Assembly: GCF_900167535.1 (NCBI RefSeq)
Contig: NZ_FUYE01000001.1
Location: forward strand, 186,001-250,000
Direction of reading: 5' to 3'
Origin: Prosthecobacter debontii
Lineage (GTDB): Bacteria > Verrucomicrobiota > Verrucomicrobiia > Verrucomicrobiales > Verrucomicrobiaceae
Length of the DNA stretch: 64,000 nt
The first letter of the stretch is position 1. Each line of letters opens with the position of its first letter. The notes below the pieces were generated by a model, which saw only the letters and a program-made list of their open reading frames with translations, made no database searches and was not told the origin of the DNA. Below are positions 8,574 to 18,900 of the stretch, in pieces. Made by a program: the position numbers and the translations under genes.

Positions 8574-8757
8574 GCATGAAGATTTCTTTCACTCGCTGCT
8601 GAACCTGCGCCTCCGTCCACTCAGGATGCTGCTGGCGCAGACGGGCCGCCTTCAACTTACGCGCCGACCAATACAAGCCAAATGCCGTGCGTAGCTTTTG
8701 TGCGCCGGTCATTCTCTGCAAAGAAGCGATGTATTCGGGACTGAGGTCCGAGGCCAT
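8560..8757 (-). CDS. Small antitoxin-like protein of the Rv0078B (MenA1) family
   Basis: 65 residues, basic and helical. MTGAQKLRTAFGLYWSARKL, then R..HPEWTEAQVQ.RVKEIF, matches the short proteins annotated as Rv0078B-related antitoxins in the order of its conserved Trp, Ala-Arg, His-Pro-x-Trp and (V/K)-E-I-F positions. It precedes the nucleotidyltransferase and its last codons (MHAVT) overlap that gene's start region, which suits an antitoxin made first. No DNA-binding motif is visible. Family recognition is from memory of conserved positions. Confidence 0.7.
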   Translation of the reverse strand: MASDLSPEYIASLQRMTGAQKLRTAFGLYWSARKLKAARLRQQHPEWTEAQVQQRVKEIFMHAVT

Positions 8758-8844
8758 GAAATCAGTCTAGCGATTTTTCCTCCTCCAGCAATGGAGACCC
8801 ACACTTTCTCTTGCACACGCATCGCCCCGCATTGAGTTCGGAGC

Positions 8845-10005
8845 ATGCGCATGCTTCACACCGCAGATTGGCACCTCGGCGCCCGGCTCATTGAGCGGGA
8901 GCGGCTGGAGGAGCATGCGGCTTTTCTGACGTGGCTGTTGGAAGTGTTGCGTGCGGAACGCATCGACGTCCTGCTGATCAGTGGAGATGTCTTTGATGCC
9001 GCCAATCCGCCGCAGAATGCCATCGCCCTGTATTTCGATTTCATCCGACGGCTGGCAGAGTTGAAGACGGTTAAGACCGTCATCACCGGAGGCAATCACG
9101 ACTCCGCCTCTCACCTCAATGCGCCGCGTGATCTTCTGCGCCACTTTGATGTGCATGTCTTTGGTCATGCCAGCCATCCTCACCTCGTCGATCTCGGGGA
9201 TGTCGTCGTGGCCGCCGTGCCTTTCCTGCGTGAGCGGGATCTGCGCCAAGCCACGCCGGGAGAAACTCTCCAGACCGTGCATGACCATATCCGCTCTGCC
9301 ATCCGCGATCACTATGCGACCCAACTCCATGCCGCACGTGAGCTCGCTCAGGCACGCCCCATCATCGCCATGGGGCACCTCACCGCATTGGGCGCCACCG
9401 CCAGCGATAGCGAGCGCGACATCCACATCGGCAATCTCGGTGCTGTGGGGGCCGATGTCTTCGCCGGGTTTGATTACACGGCGTTAGGCCATCTGCATCG
9501 TCCTCAGAAAGTCGGTGGCCTTGAGCACGTGCGCTACAGTGGATCCCCCCTTGCGCTCAGCTTCTCAGAAGCTGCGGATGCCAAGTCCGTCGCCATGGTG
9601 GAGATCGCCCCCCAAGCAAACGGCCTGACGATCGAACTCCTGCCCATTCCCACCCCACGTCAGCTCAATCGTGTGAAGGTCAATCGCGCCACGCTCACCG
9701 AAGATCTCGCCCTGGTGCCTGCGGGATGCTGGGCGGAAGTCACCGTAAAAATGGATTCCCCTGAACCGGATCTGGATCGCCATGTCCGCGAGGCTGCGAC
9801 AGGCCGATTTGAAGTGCTCAAAGTCCTGGCCGATCTCCCCGCTTCTGAGTCGGCACCATGGCTCGTCACCGTCCCGGCTCTTCACGATCTGCAACCCCGC
9901 GATGTCTTCCGCGAGTTGCTGAAAGACAAGCAAATCGAGAACGAGGAACTGGAGCCCGTGTTTGATGAGTTGTTAGCGCTTCACGAAGCTGCCTCCCTAT
10001 CATAA
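8845..10005 (+). CDS. sbcD: Exonuclease SbcCD, nuclease subunit D
   Basis: 386 residues. All five calcineurin-like phosphoesterase motifs of the Mre11/SbcD family are present: HTADWHLG (D8, H10), SGDVFD (D48), GGNHD (N84-H85-D86), MGHLTA and LGHLHRPQ. The C-terminal half holds the DNA-binding cap region. SbcD is the Mn-dependent nuclease that, with SbcC, opens hairpins and cleaves double-strand ends blocked by protein or secondary structure. sbcC begins 15 bp downstream. The start MRMLHTADWH is standard, though Met3 could also serve. Confidence 0.97.
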   Translation: MRMLHTADWHLGARLIERERLEEHAAFLTWLLEVLRAERIDVLLISGDVFDAANPPQNAIALYFDFIRRLAELKTVKTVITGGNHDSASHLNAPRDLLRHFDVHVFGHASHPHLVDLGDVVVAAVPFLRERDLRQATPGETLQTVHDHIRSAIRDHYATQLHAARELAQARPIIAMGHLTALGATASDSERDIHIGNLGAVGADVFAGFDYTALGHLHRPQKVGGLEHVRYSGSPLALSFSEAADAKSVAMVEIAPQANGLTIELLPIPTPRQLNRVKVNRATLTEDLALVPAGCWAEVTVKMDSPEPDLDRHVREAATGRFEVLKVLADLPASESAPWLVTVPALHDLQPRDVFRELLKDKQIENEELEPVFDELLALHEAASLS

Positions 10006-10020
10006 TTCGATCTTCCCCAC

Positions 10021-12822
10021 ATGCGTCTCCTTGCCGTTCGGCTTCAGAATCTTAACTCCCTCAGTGGCACGCACGAGGTGCGGTTCGATGAAGCGCCGCT
10101 GAATGCTGCGGGGGTGTTCCTGATCACCGGTCCCACAGGCGCAGGTAAGTCCACGCTGCTGGATGCGATGACCCTGGCTTTGTATGGGCGCGCCGCACGC
10201 TATGGCAATGAAAAGGCGGATGAAATGATGAGCCGCCAGGCCACGGAATGTTACGCCGAGGTGGACTTTGAAACCGGTGGTCGGCACCTGCGCTCGACAT
10301 GGCGATTGGGCAAAACCAAGACGGGCAATTTGAAACCGGTGCAGCGCACACTGGCGGATGCGCTCACGGGAGAAATCCTGGCGGATAAGGGGCGCGAAGT
10401 GGACCCGATGATCGAGTCCTTCACCGGGCTGGATGTGCAGCGTTTTTTACGTTCCGTGCTGCTAGCGCAGGGGCAGTTTGCTGCCTTTCTCAAAGCCAAG
10501 CCGAATGAACGTGCCGAGCTGCTGGAGCGCATCACCGGCACGGAGATCTATCGCTCTCTCTCCATCCGCGCTCATGAGACCTATCGGACCAAAGAAGAGC
10601 AGGTGAGTAAGCTGAAAGCCAGCCTCGGCGCGGTGACCGTGCTGGAGGAGGAAGCACGCGCGGCGCTGGAAACGACTCTGGCGCAAACACGCACGGTTGC
10701 GGAGGAGCTTAATGCGCAGAAAGACCGCGCCAGCACTCAGCTCCATGCCCAGCGTGAGCATGCTCAAATTGTCAAAGACCTCGCCCACGCAGCCGATACG
10801 CTGACACAGCTTCAGCAGGCGGAAGGCAAGACCACCCAGGCGGTCAAACGCGATCACGATGCTTGCGAAGAAGCCAAGCGACAACGCGCTCTACGCGAGC
10901 CCATCTGGGAACAAGTCGCAGGCATGGCCGCACAGAGTGAGCAGTATGAAAAGCAGCTCGAAGAAAGCCGTGCGAACTACAAGGAATGGGCCAAACAACA
11001 ACTCGAGGCCAAAACCAAACTCGAAGCGGCTGAGAAAGCGCTAAAAAGTCATGTGCAGACCAGCCAAGCCCTGGAAACCTGGCTGCGTGAACATGCGGAG
11101 GATCGCACCCTGGGTGAAAGCCTGCCGGCCTTGAGCCAAGGTATCCGCCTCTGGCGCAGCGCCCATGAAAAACTCAGCGAGGGTCGCACGCTCCATGAGG
11201 AAGCGCAGACGCAGAAACAACGACTGACCGAGCTGGAGGGCCAGATCTCCACGCTGACAGATCAACTTACTGCCATCACCACTCAGGCCCAGCAAGCCCG
11301 GGCTGAGCAGGAACGCTTGACCCAGGCCCTCACCGCCCAGCGTGCGCTGGAGGAGCAGGCGCAGCTCGTGGCCAGCTTTGAGGAGCATCGCGACGATCTC
11401 GCTCCCGGCCAGCCCTGCCCGCTCTGCGGCGCCACCGAGCACCCTTACTTGAGCGGCAGCCTCAATGCCGACTCCCAACTGCATACTGCTCGCAAACTGC
11501 GCGCCGCTCTGGAAAAGCAGAGTCAAGACGCTAATCAACGATTCAGCAAATCGGAACGCGAGCAGGTGAAGCTGGAGGCCGAACTGAAAGCGGAGACGAA
11601 GCGGCGCGATGAACTGCACAAAACGCTCGCCGCCATCCGCGTGCCGGATCTGCCCGCTCTGGAGGCTCAGGAGATCCAAGCCCGCCAGAGTCTCACCTTC
11701 CCAGCCTCCAAGTCGAAGTTCAGCCCGCAGCATCCGAACGAAGCTGAACAGGCCCTGGATGACCTGCAACTCCGCGCCTCCACCTTCACCCGCCAGCAGC
11801 AGACCTTCACCCTCCGACAGCAGGAGCGTCAGAAGATCGAGACGGACATCTCCCTCTTCCGCCAGGACGAGACCGATAAAACGAAACGGATGGAAGAGCT
11901 GAAGGCAGAAGGCATTTCGCTGCGCTCGAAAGCCGACGCGCTGAAAGCTCAACTGAATACCTTGTTAGGTCAAAAGACCCTTCAGGAAGACCGTCAACAG
12001 CATGATCGGCAAGTCGCCAGCCTGGAGAAAGCCTGGCGCGATTCCGAAGCGGTTCACCAGCAACTGCAAAACAACCTCGCCGCAGCAAAGGCCAAGCAGG
12101 AGCAACTGGAGCAACGCCGCCAACCTTTTGCCCAAGCTCCCGTGCCGACTCCCGAGAGCCTGCAGGAGCTCAGCACGCAGGTCCAGCAGCTCACCAGCCT
12201 GCTTGCACAGAAGCACACTGAACTCGGCACCCTCAGCCAGCAGCTTCGTCACGACGACGAGGCCCGCCAGCGGCGCGACTCCGGCGGTGCTGAACTGAAA
12301 GCCGCTGAGGAGGAAGCCCTGCGCTGGGGGCGTCTCCGTGAGCTGATCGGCTCCGCGGATGGGGCCAAGTTCTCCCGCTTTGCCCAATCGCTCACCCTGC
12401 GCCAGCTCATCGGTCTGGCCAATGAGCATCTCCAGGTTTTGGCCGAGCGCTACCGCCTCATCGCCGCGCCTGGAGATGATCTGGATCTGCGCATCGTCGA
12501 TCTTTACCAAGCCAATGCCGACCGTCCCATGGAGAGCCTTTCCGGTGGCGAGAGTTTCTTGGCTAGCCTCGCGCTCGCCCTAGGCCTGAGTGAACTCGCG
12601 AGTCATCATCACCCCATCGATTCGCTGTTTATCGATGAAGGCTTCGGCACCTTGGATTCCGAGACCTTGGAGATCGCCCTCAGTGCCCTGGAAAACCTGC
12701 GCTCACGCGGTAAAACCATCGGCCTCATCTCCCATGTGGAACTACTGAAAGAACGCCTCACCACACAGATCCAGGTGACCAAGCTTACCGGGGGCTCTAG
12801 CCAGTTGAAGGTGGTGAGCTGA
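10021..12822 (+). CDS. sbcC: Exonuclease SbcCD, ATPase subunit C
   Basis: 933 residues, Rad50/SbcC type. Walker A is at residues 37-45 (GPTGAGKST). A long coiled coil rich in Gln, Glu, Lys and Ala runs from about 170 to 810 and is interrupted by the zinc-hook CPLC (C466, C469). The ABC signature is near residue 840 (LSGGESFLASLALALGLSEL), with Walker B and D-loop IDEGFGTLD near 872. The protein bridges DNA ends and drives SbcD with ATP. It forms an operon with sbcD. Hairpin-cleaving SbcCD is of interest here because the surrounding intergenic DNA is rich in palindromes. Confidence 0.97.
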   Translation: MRLLAVRLQNLNSLSGTHEVRFDEAPLNAAGVFLITGPTGAGKSTLLDAMTLALYGRAARYGNEKADEMMSRQATECYAEVDFETGGRHLRSTWRLGKTKTGNLKPVQRTLADALTGEILADKGREVDPMIESFTGLDVQRFLRSVLLAQGQFAAFLKAKPNERAELLERITGTEIYRSLSIRAHETYRTKEEQVSKLKASLGAVTVLEEEARAALETTLAQTRTVAEELNAQKDRASTQLHAQREHAQIVKDLAHAADTLTQLQQAEGKTTQAVKRDHDACEEAKRQRALREPIWEQVAGMAAQSEQYEKQLEESRANYKEWAKQQLEAKTKLEAAEKALKSHVQTSQALETWLREHAEDRTLGESLPALSQGIRLWRSAHEKLSEGRTLHEEAQTQKQRLTELEGQISTLTDQLTAITTQAQQARAEQERLTQALTAQRALEEQAQLVASFEEHRDDLAPGQPCPLCGATEHPYLSGSLNADSQLHTARKLRAALEKQSQDANQRFSKSEREQVKLEAELKAETKRRDELHKTLAAIRVPDLPALEAQEIQARQSLTFPASKSKFSPQHPNEAEQALDDLQLRASTFTRQQQTFTLRQQERQKIETDISLFRQDETDKTKRMEELKAEGISLRSKADALKAQLNTLLGQKTLQEDRQQHDRQVASLEKAWRDSEAVHQQLQNNLAAAKAKQEQLEQRRQPFAQAPVPTPESLQELSTQVQQLTSLLAQKHTELGTLSQQLRHDDEARQRRDSGGAELKAAEEEALRWGRLRELIGSADGAKFSRFAQSLTLRQLIGLANEHLQVLAERYRLIAAPGDDLDLRIVDLYQANADRPMESLSGGESFLASLALALGLSELASHHHPIDSLFIDEGFGTLDSETLEIALSALENLRSRGKTIGLISHVELLKERLTTQIQVTKLTGGSSQLKVVS

Positions 12823-12845
12823 TGGAAATGTGAGAATAGCCTGTG

Positions 12846-13406
12846 CTAGGGATACAATATCGCTCCACCTTGTCTCTTGAACATCATCTGCTTTTCGGCG
12901 CTGCCGCGACGGCATCGCAGCAGATTGATCTGATCCTCGAAAAGCTCATGCAGGACTGCATTCTTCACATGCAAGCCTTGAGGTTGTGGGAGGGCGATCT
13001 GGAAATACAGCACGAGGGTGGGATCGCCTCTCTTGGTGCTCTCCGATTCGAGTTCACGCCCCACCCATTCGATTTTCGCAGGGATGCCTTCAGCATCAGT
13101 GACGATGAAAGTTGTGGTGAGGTAGGTTAAGACGGCGGTATCAAATTCAGCCGCAGGTGTCTTTTCCAGAAACAGCAGCTTCTCAAACCGACGGATGAGG
13201 GCGAGTTCGATATCGTTGACGAAGACGGTGAGGCTGACTTCCCACTTCTGAGTCTCCGCATTCCATTCCATCTCACCGGTGGATTGATGCAGATCGTGAG
13301 CCTGTAGAGAGGTTGGGTTTACAAATGAGACAACCCAAAGAATGCAAAACATTCTCCACCCGAGAATGATCGGGTGGAGGGATGAGGTAAGCAGGTCCGA
13401 CCTCAT
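12846..13406 (-). CDS. DUF6702-like exported protein
   Basis: 186 residues. A hydrophobic N-terminal segment (WRMFCILWVVSFV) ends near Ala-His, suggesting export, and the mature part opens HDLHQSTGEMEWN, as in DUF6702 proteins (HP.H.S..E...N). The body is a beta-rich domain of unknown function. Its ATG overlaps the stop of the upstream M1 peptidase by four bases (ATGA, 13403-13406), so it is translated by coupling and probably works with that peptidase at the cell surface. In several phyla DUF6702 genes sit beside M1 peptidases, which supports the pairing. Confidence 0.72.
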   Translation of the reverse strand: MRSDLLTSSLHPIILGWRMFCILWVVSFVNPTSLQAHDLHQSTGEMEWNAETQKWEVSLTVFVNDIELALIRRFEKLLFLEKTPAAEFDTAVLTYLTTTFIVTDAEGIPAKIEWVGRELESESTKRGDPTLVLYFQIALPQPQGLHVKNAVLHELFEDQINLLRCRRGSAEKQMMFKRQGGAILYP

Positions 13407-15793
13407 TTCTTGGCCTCACTTGTCTCCTTCTTTTTATCGTCGTCTTTCTCGGGCTTGGTGATTTCCCGCATGGGATTGGCAGCCTTCTCATCTTTGTAGA
13501 GCTGGAATTTGCTTTTGACGAGACGGCGTGGCCAGAAGTTGTTCTCCACATCGGTATCAACCAGTTCCTGGCGGGGGTCGAAGGTCGCGGCTTTCAGTTC
13601 CTTTTTCGTGAAGAGAAGCTTGGAGGCTTTCTCGGTGTTGAAGCGCCAGATCTCCGCAGGCAGATTCATCTCTTCGGTGCTGCCGTCGGCGTAATCCAGC
13701 TTCAGAGTGACGGGTGTGACTAAACCCCCGACGTTGCTCATCTCAATGACATAGAAGTTGTGTGAGGTCTTGAGCAGAGCTGGGTCAATCTCGGCTTCCT
13801 TCAGCTCTTTGATCAAGGATTCGAACTTCTTCTTATCGCTGGGGAGGACGCTCGCTTCGTCGAAGCTGTCGTAGAAATCCTTCAACTCTGGAAAGCGATC
13901 CACACGCTTCGGGAGTGAGGCATTGCGCTCCTCGGTGAGTGTTTTCGGGAGTTCGTCTTTCTCCTGTTTCTTCTTCGGTTTCTCAATGGCGGGATCGCGG
14001 CTGTCGAGCTGGAGCCAACGCACTTCATCAATGGAGACATCCACGTGATCCACGCTATAAAACCAGCCTCGCCAGAACCAGTCGAGATCCACGCCACTGG
14101 CGTCCTCCAGGGTGCGGAAGAAATCCGCCGGCGTAGGGCGCTTGAACATCCAGCGTCGTGCATAGGTCTTGAAGGCGTGATCGAAGGCTTCTCGACCGAG
14201 CACATGCTCGCGCAGGAGATTGAGCGCCACCGTTGGTTGGCCATAGGCGTTGGGGCCGAGATCGGCGATGGATTCGGAATTGGTCATCACCGGCACTCGC
14301 TCCGTGAGCCGCATGTAGTCCACCATGCCACGTTCATCTCGGCGATGATTCCAGTCATTTTCCCAGGCCTCCTCAGCGAGGTATTCCATGAAGGAGTTCA
14401 GTCCCTCATCCATCCAGGTCCACTGGCGTTCATCGCTGTTGACGATCATGGGGAACCAGTTGTGACCGACCTCATGGATGATGACGCCGATGAGGGCATA
14501 CTTGGTGCGTTCAGGATACGTGCCATCCTTCTCGGGTCGGGGGCCATTGAAAGAGATCATGGGGTATTCCATGCCAAACACAGGGCCATTAACGGACCAC
14601 GCCACCGGATACGGGTAAGCGAAGGTATGCTTGGAATAAACCTGGATGGTGTGGGCAATGGCGTGGGTGGAATATTTCTCCCACAGGGGCATGCCTTCCT
14701 TGGGATAGACGGACATGGCCATGACCGGTAGCCGATACATGCGGTCGGCAATGCCGCCTTTCCGCTCAGGTGTCGGTGGGTGCGTGGCTCCTTCCACCGC
14801 CATGGCATCCCAGATGAACTTACGTGAAGAGGCAAAAGCAAAGTCACGAACATTGTCAGCCTGAAAAACCCAGGTCTTCTTGCCTTTGGGTTGGGCTTTC
14901 TCCGCGGCTTTGGCTTCCTCAGGAGTGACAATGAAGACAGGCTTCTGGGTTTCTCCCTGAGCTTTCTTCAGACGCTCGCGTTGAGGTTCGGTGAGCACCA
15001 CGTCCGCATTCTGAAGGGCGCCCGTCGCCGCGACGATGTGATCGTCTGGAACCGTGAGGTGCACGGTGTAGTTACCAAACTCCAGGGTGAACTCTCCGGT
15101 GCCGAGAAACTGTTTGTTAATCCAACCCGCGTAGTCGGTGTAGGCGGCCACGCGCGGATACCACTGTGCGATGGTGTAGATGCAGTTGCCGTCCTCTTTG
15201 AAGAACTCGTAACCCGTGCGCGCATTGATGCGTTCACAATCATTGATGGGGTAGCTCCAGGCGATCTTGAACTGGAAATCTTGGCCTGCATCGAGAGGCT
15301 CCGGCAGATCCAGGCGCAGCATGGTTTTGACAAGGGTATGGGGCAGCTCATGGCCTTGTGTATTCGTCAGGCTGAGGATCTTCATTTCTCCATCGTAATC
15401 TTCATAAGCGAGGAGTCGGTCCAGGGCTTTGTAGCTGAATTTGGTGAGATCCACGCCGCGCTTCGTGTTGGGCACGCTGCGGGAGTCGGCGTTGTGGGAA
15501 AGGTAGTTTTGATCGAGCTGCACCCATAGATACGTCAGTGTATCAGGAGAGGCATTGTGATAGGTGACGGTGGCCTCTCCCGTGATGGTGCGTTTCACAT
15601 CATCCAGCTCGACTTGGATGTCATAGTCCGCACGGTTTTGCCAATACGTCTTCCCAGGTGCTCCCGAGGCGATGCGTTGAGGTGAGGGCGTGGGCAGCAG
15701 CTGATCAAGCTGCTGAAACTTCCCCACCGGCAATCCGGGTTCTCCAGCCATGAGGGGCAGGACTGCCAACAGGAAAAACAAAACGTGTTTCAT
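13403..15793 (-). CDS. M1-family zinc metallopeptidase, secreted
   Basis: 796 residues with a cleavable signal peptide (MKHVLFFLLAVLPLMAGEPG). Residues about 55-290 form the M1 beta-sandwich. The catalytic domain has the full zinc site HEVGH (H440, E441, H444) with the third ligand E463 in WMDEGLN, spaced exactly 18 residues. The usual GAMEN exopeptidase motif reads GMEY (NGPVFGMEYPMI), a common variation in bacterial members of this subgroup. It is predicted to cleave peptides outside the cytoplasm. The C-terminus is highly charged (Lys/Glu/Asp). The small DUF6702 gene overlaps its stop. Confidence 0.93.
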   Translation of the reverse strand: MKHVLFFLLAVLPLMAGEPGLPVGKFQQLDQLLPTPSPQRIASGAPGKTYWQNRADYDIQVELDDVKRTITGEATVTYHNASPDTLTYLWVQLDQNYLSHNADSRSVPNTKRGVDLTKFSYKALDRLLAYEDYDGEMKILSLTNTQGHELPHTLVKTMLRLDLPEPLDAGQDFQFKIAWSYPINDCERINARTGYEFFKEDGNCIYTIAQWYPRVAAYTDYAGWINKQFLGTGEFTLEFGNYTVHLTVPDDHIVAATGALQNADVVLTEPQRERLKKAQGETQKPVFIVTPEEAKAAEKAQPKGKKTWVFQADNVRDFAFASSRKFIWDAMAVEGATHPPTPERKGGIADRMYRLPVMAMSVYPKEGMPLWEKYSTHAIAHTIQVYSKHTFAYPYPVAWSVNGPVFGMEYPMISFNGPRPEKDGTYPERTKYALIGVIIHEVGHNWFPMIVNSDERQWTWMDEGLNSFMEYLAEEAWENDWNHRRDERGMVDYMRLTERVPVMTNSESIADLGPNAYGQPTVALNLLREHVLGREAFDHAFKTYARRWMFKRPTPADFFRTLEDASGVDLDWFWRGWFYSVDHVDVSIDEVRWLQLDSRDPAIEKPKKKQEKDELPKTLTEERNASLPKRVDRFPELKDFYDSFDEASVLPSDKKKFESLIKELKEAEIDPALLKTSHNFYVIEMSNVGGLVTPVTLKLDYADGSTEEMNLPAEIWRFNTEKASKLLFTKKELKAATFDPRQELVDTDVENNFWPRRLVKSKFQLYKDEKAANPMREITKPEKDDDKKKETSEAKK

Positions 15794-15855
15794 CGTGCCT
15801 GCATTGTTTCGATGCGGATGTGATTGGCAATCTCAGAATCGTGGGAAAGCAGAGG

Positions 15856-15889
15856 CACAAAAAAACCCGGAAGCGAAAGGCTTCCGGGC
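15856..15889 (-). terminator. Rho-independent terminator of the PVC haem protein gene
   Basis: Read on the minus strand, CCCGGAAGC (15881-15889) pairs with GCTTCCGGG (15866-15874) and is followed by seven T (complement of the A run 15859-15865). It lies about 30 bp beyond the stop of the 15920-19333 gene. Confidence 0.88.
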
Positions 15890-15919
15890 TCGGTTTAGAT
15901 CGAAAAGGCGATTACGACG

Positions 15920-18900
15920 TCACTTCGCGATTTTCTCATCGCCATGGCTGGCGTCATCCTTGGTCGCTTTCTTGTTGCCCTTAGTGCGGCTGGAGAGGTA
16001 GGCGACGAGATCGCGCAGGTCCCGAGGCTGGAGAGCCGTGCCGAGCGGAGGCATGGCCGAGACAGGGGGGGCGATGGTGGCGATGTCGGCACGGGAGATC
16101 GTGCTGCTCTTGCCATCCAGGCCGACCACTTCCACCTCGGTGGGGGTTTCCTTCGCCAAGCGAGCCATGACAAGCTGGCCATCTTTCTTGGTGATGGCGG
16201 CGAGGCCATATCCAGGAGCGATGACCGCATTCGGATTCACCAGGGATTCGATCAGTTTTTCAGGCTTCAGACGCTCACCCACTTGAGTGAGATCGGGGCC
16301 CTGAACGCCGCCTTCCCCACTGATCTTGTGGCACTGCATGCAGGCCCCTTGATTGCGGAAGACGAGTTCACCGAGTTTTGAATCACCCCCGGTTTCGCTG
16401 AGACGATAGACGGCGTCAGGTGCGGTGGCGGCATAGGCGGTTACGAGGGTTTGGCTGCTCGGTGTGTTCAGCGCTTGGAGGGCGAGGTAAACATCCAGCC
16501 AGAGAGCGTGGCGCAGTGATTTGTTCTCACGATCCTTCCATAGCTGCTCGATCTCTTCAGGATGGGTGGTGGCGAGTCCGGTGATGCCAGCACGTGCTTT
16601 AGCCAACGGACCTTTTGAGATGGCTTCACGTGCAATGTCGGTGAGGCCGTCCAGCTTCAAGTTGAAGCCATGACCCAAGGCAGAGGCGGAGACTGTGGCG
16701 GAGCTGTCTGCCATGAGGTCTTTCACCACAGGTGCGGCCTCCGTCGGATAAGCGGTGACGAGGCTGTCCAGCGCAGCGACGCGAACCTCTGCGGCGACGG
16801 TTTTGTTTGTGGCAAAGTTGCGCAGCGTTTTGGCTTCCAAGCGAACTCCCGTTTCCGAGGCCAACTTCAGGGCGAGAGAGGCGAGGTGGGGATCGAGATC
16901 CCCTGCGAGCAAAGCGCGTAGATCGGTCTCGATGGCTTGGCCGAGTGCCGCGAGGGTGCGTTCGGCTTTGGGCAGCGGACGGTAGATGCCCAGGACAGGA
17001 TCGGTGACGATTTGTTTCTCCCAGAGGCGTAGCGCATGCAGCGCTGCCGTGCGGGTGGCTTCATCGAGCGTGACGTCGCGCACCATCTGGATGAGATGGC
17101 GGGCATGGTCAGCCGTGCCGCGACGGTAGTTCGCAGCGACGATACGTTGCTGAACGGTCGGTGGGAAAGCCGCCGCTTCCTTGGCTAGAGCCGCGACAGC
17201 ATCTCCGGCAGGGCCATCCACTACGGTCGTGTCATAGATGGCACGCACCGCTTCACGGCGGATCTGGGCATCGCTATCGCTGAGGAATGTGGCGCAGTCG
17301 GGGCTCTCATGGCGGCGCAGGTAAAGCAGGGCGGTGAGGCGCACCTCCCTGTCTGCATCTGTGCTGTGGGCTTTTGCGGCAGCTTCGGTGCCAATCAGAT
17401 CCAAGGCCGAGAGGGCGGAATGGCGCAGGACCGGGTCCACCTCGGTTTTGCCGGTTTGGGCCGCTAAGGTGTAGAGTGCCTCAGTTACTTGCTCATCGCC
17501 GGGCTTCACAATGCGGCGCAGTGCTACAGCCGCGAGGGAGCTGACATGAGGTGAGGTGTCGTTCAGCAGAGTCAGCAGAGCATCCCGGCTCTCCACCACA
17601 CGCACACTCCCCAGAGTGCGGGCGGCATTGGCACGGATGTCGGCTTCCTTATCTGTCGTTAGGTCAAGAAGGGCTTCGCTAACAGCGATTCCTTGGCGTC
17701 CGAGCTGATCCAGCCCCCAAATGCCATGCAAGCGGCTTTTGACAGGTTTGGTTTCATCTTTAGCGATGGCGATAAGCGTATTGATCTCCTTGCGCTTCAC
17801 CAGCTCGAACTGCGCCGCCTGACGCACACGCTTGTCGGTGTGAGCAAGTAGGGTGACAAGACCTGGAATCGTTTCCTCTTTCAGGCCACGCGCAAACAGG
17901 GCTTTCACTTCTGCGCCTGCTTTTTGTTGGGCAGGTTCTTTGGGGGTTAAGACTTCAATGGCACCGTTGGTATTGATGCTCCAGCCTCCTCCGAAGTCGC
18001 ACAGGTAGATGTTGCCATCGTAGCCCAGTTCCACATCACTGACTCCCACGCCCTCGACAAAGATGTCTTCGGAGTTGGCGGCAAAGCCGGCGCCTTTCGC
18101 TTCAAGGCCCACCGTTAGCACCGTGCAGCCCTGAGAGGCACCTCGGTAGTTGGCCAGCAGGAACTTGCCGCGCAGATCTTCAGGCAGGGATTCACCGGTC
18201 AGCCAAGTGACGCCGGAAGGCCCACGCGCCACATGCGAGGCGGGAGGATACACCCACTGAGGCTGCTCTTCATTGAAGAGGTCATACATGCGCTCAGCCA
18301 CCCACATGGATTTCTGGGGGTGAAAGTCTTCCCAGTCGAGATTAGTCACATACTGATGGGCGGACTGATGGCTCATGTCCCACCCCGAGTCACTGCCCTC
18401 CAGCGCATACACCATGCGGGCGAGGTCACCGATGTCACCCGTGTTATCGAAGGTGAAAAGATTGCCCGCTTCATCAAAGGCCAGTTCCTGTGGATTGCGC
18501 AGCCCCTTGCAGAACACTTCAAAACCGCTGCCATCGGATTCACAACGGAAGATGGCTCCGCGTCCACCACCCGCATGGACTTGGCCGTCCTTCGTAGTCA
18601 CATGATATCCGCGATCTCCTACGGAAAAATAAAGCCGCCCGTCTGGACCCCGAGTGATGCCGTGCAGGTCGTGCCCCAAGAAAGACACACGCACGCCGAA
18701 CCCTTTGACGATGGCTTCCTCCGCATCGGCCACGCCATCATCATCTTTGTCGGTCAGTTTCCACAGGTTGGGGATGCAGGTGAAATACACCGCATCCTCC
18801 TCCGCCAGCACCGAGAAGCCCAGGCCATCCAGCGCCTCATGGAAGCGATCTGAAAACAAGGTGCGATGATCGGCAGCCCCATTGCCATCGCGGTCTTCCA

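Noticed and set aside
11041-11952. A 303-codon minus-strand frame inside sbcC
   Set aside because: Leu/Arg/Gly-rich product from the complement of the coiled-coil region; sbcC is complete and well conserved.
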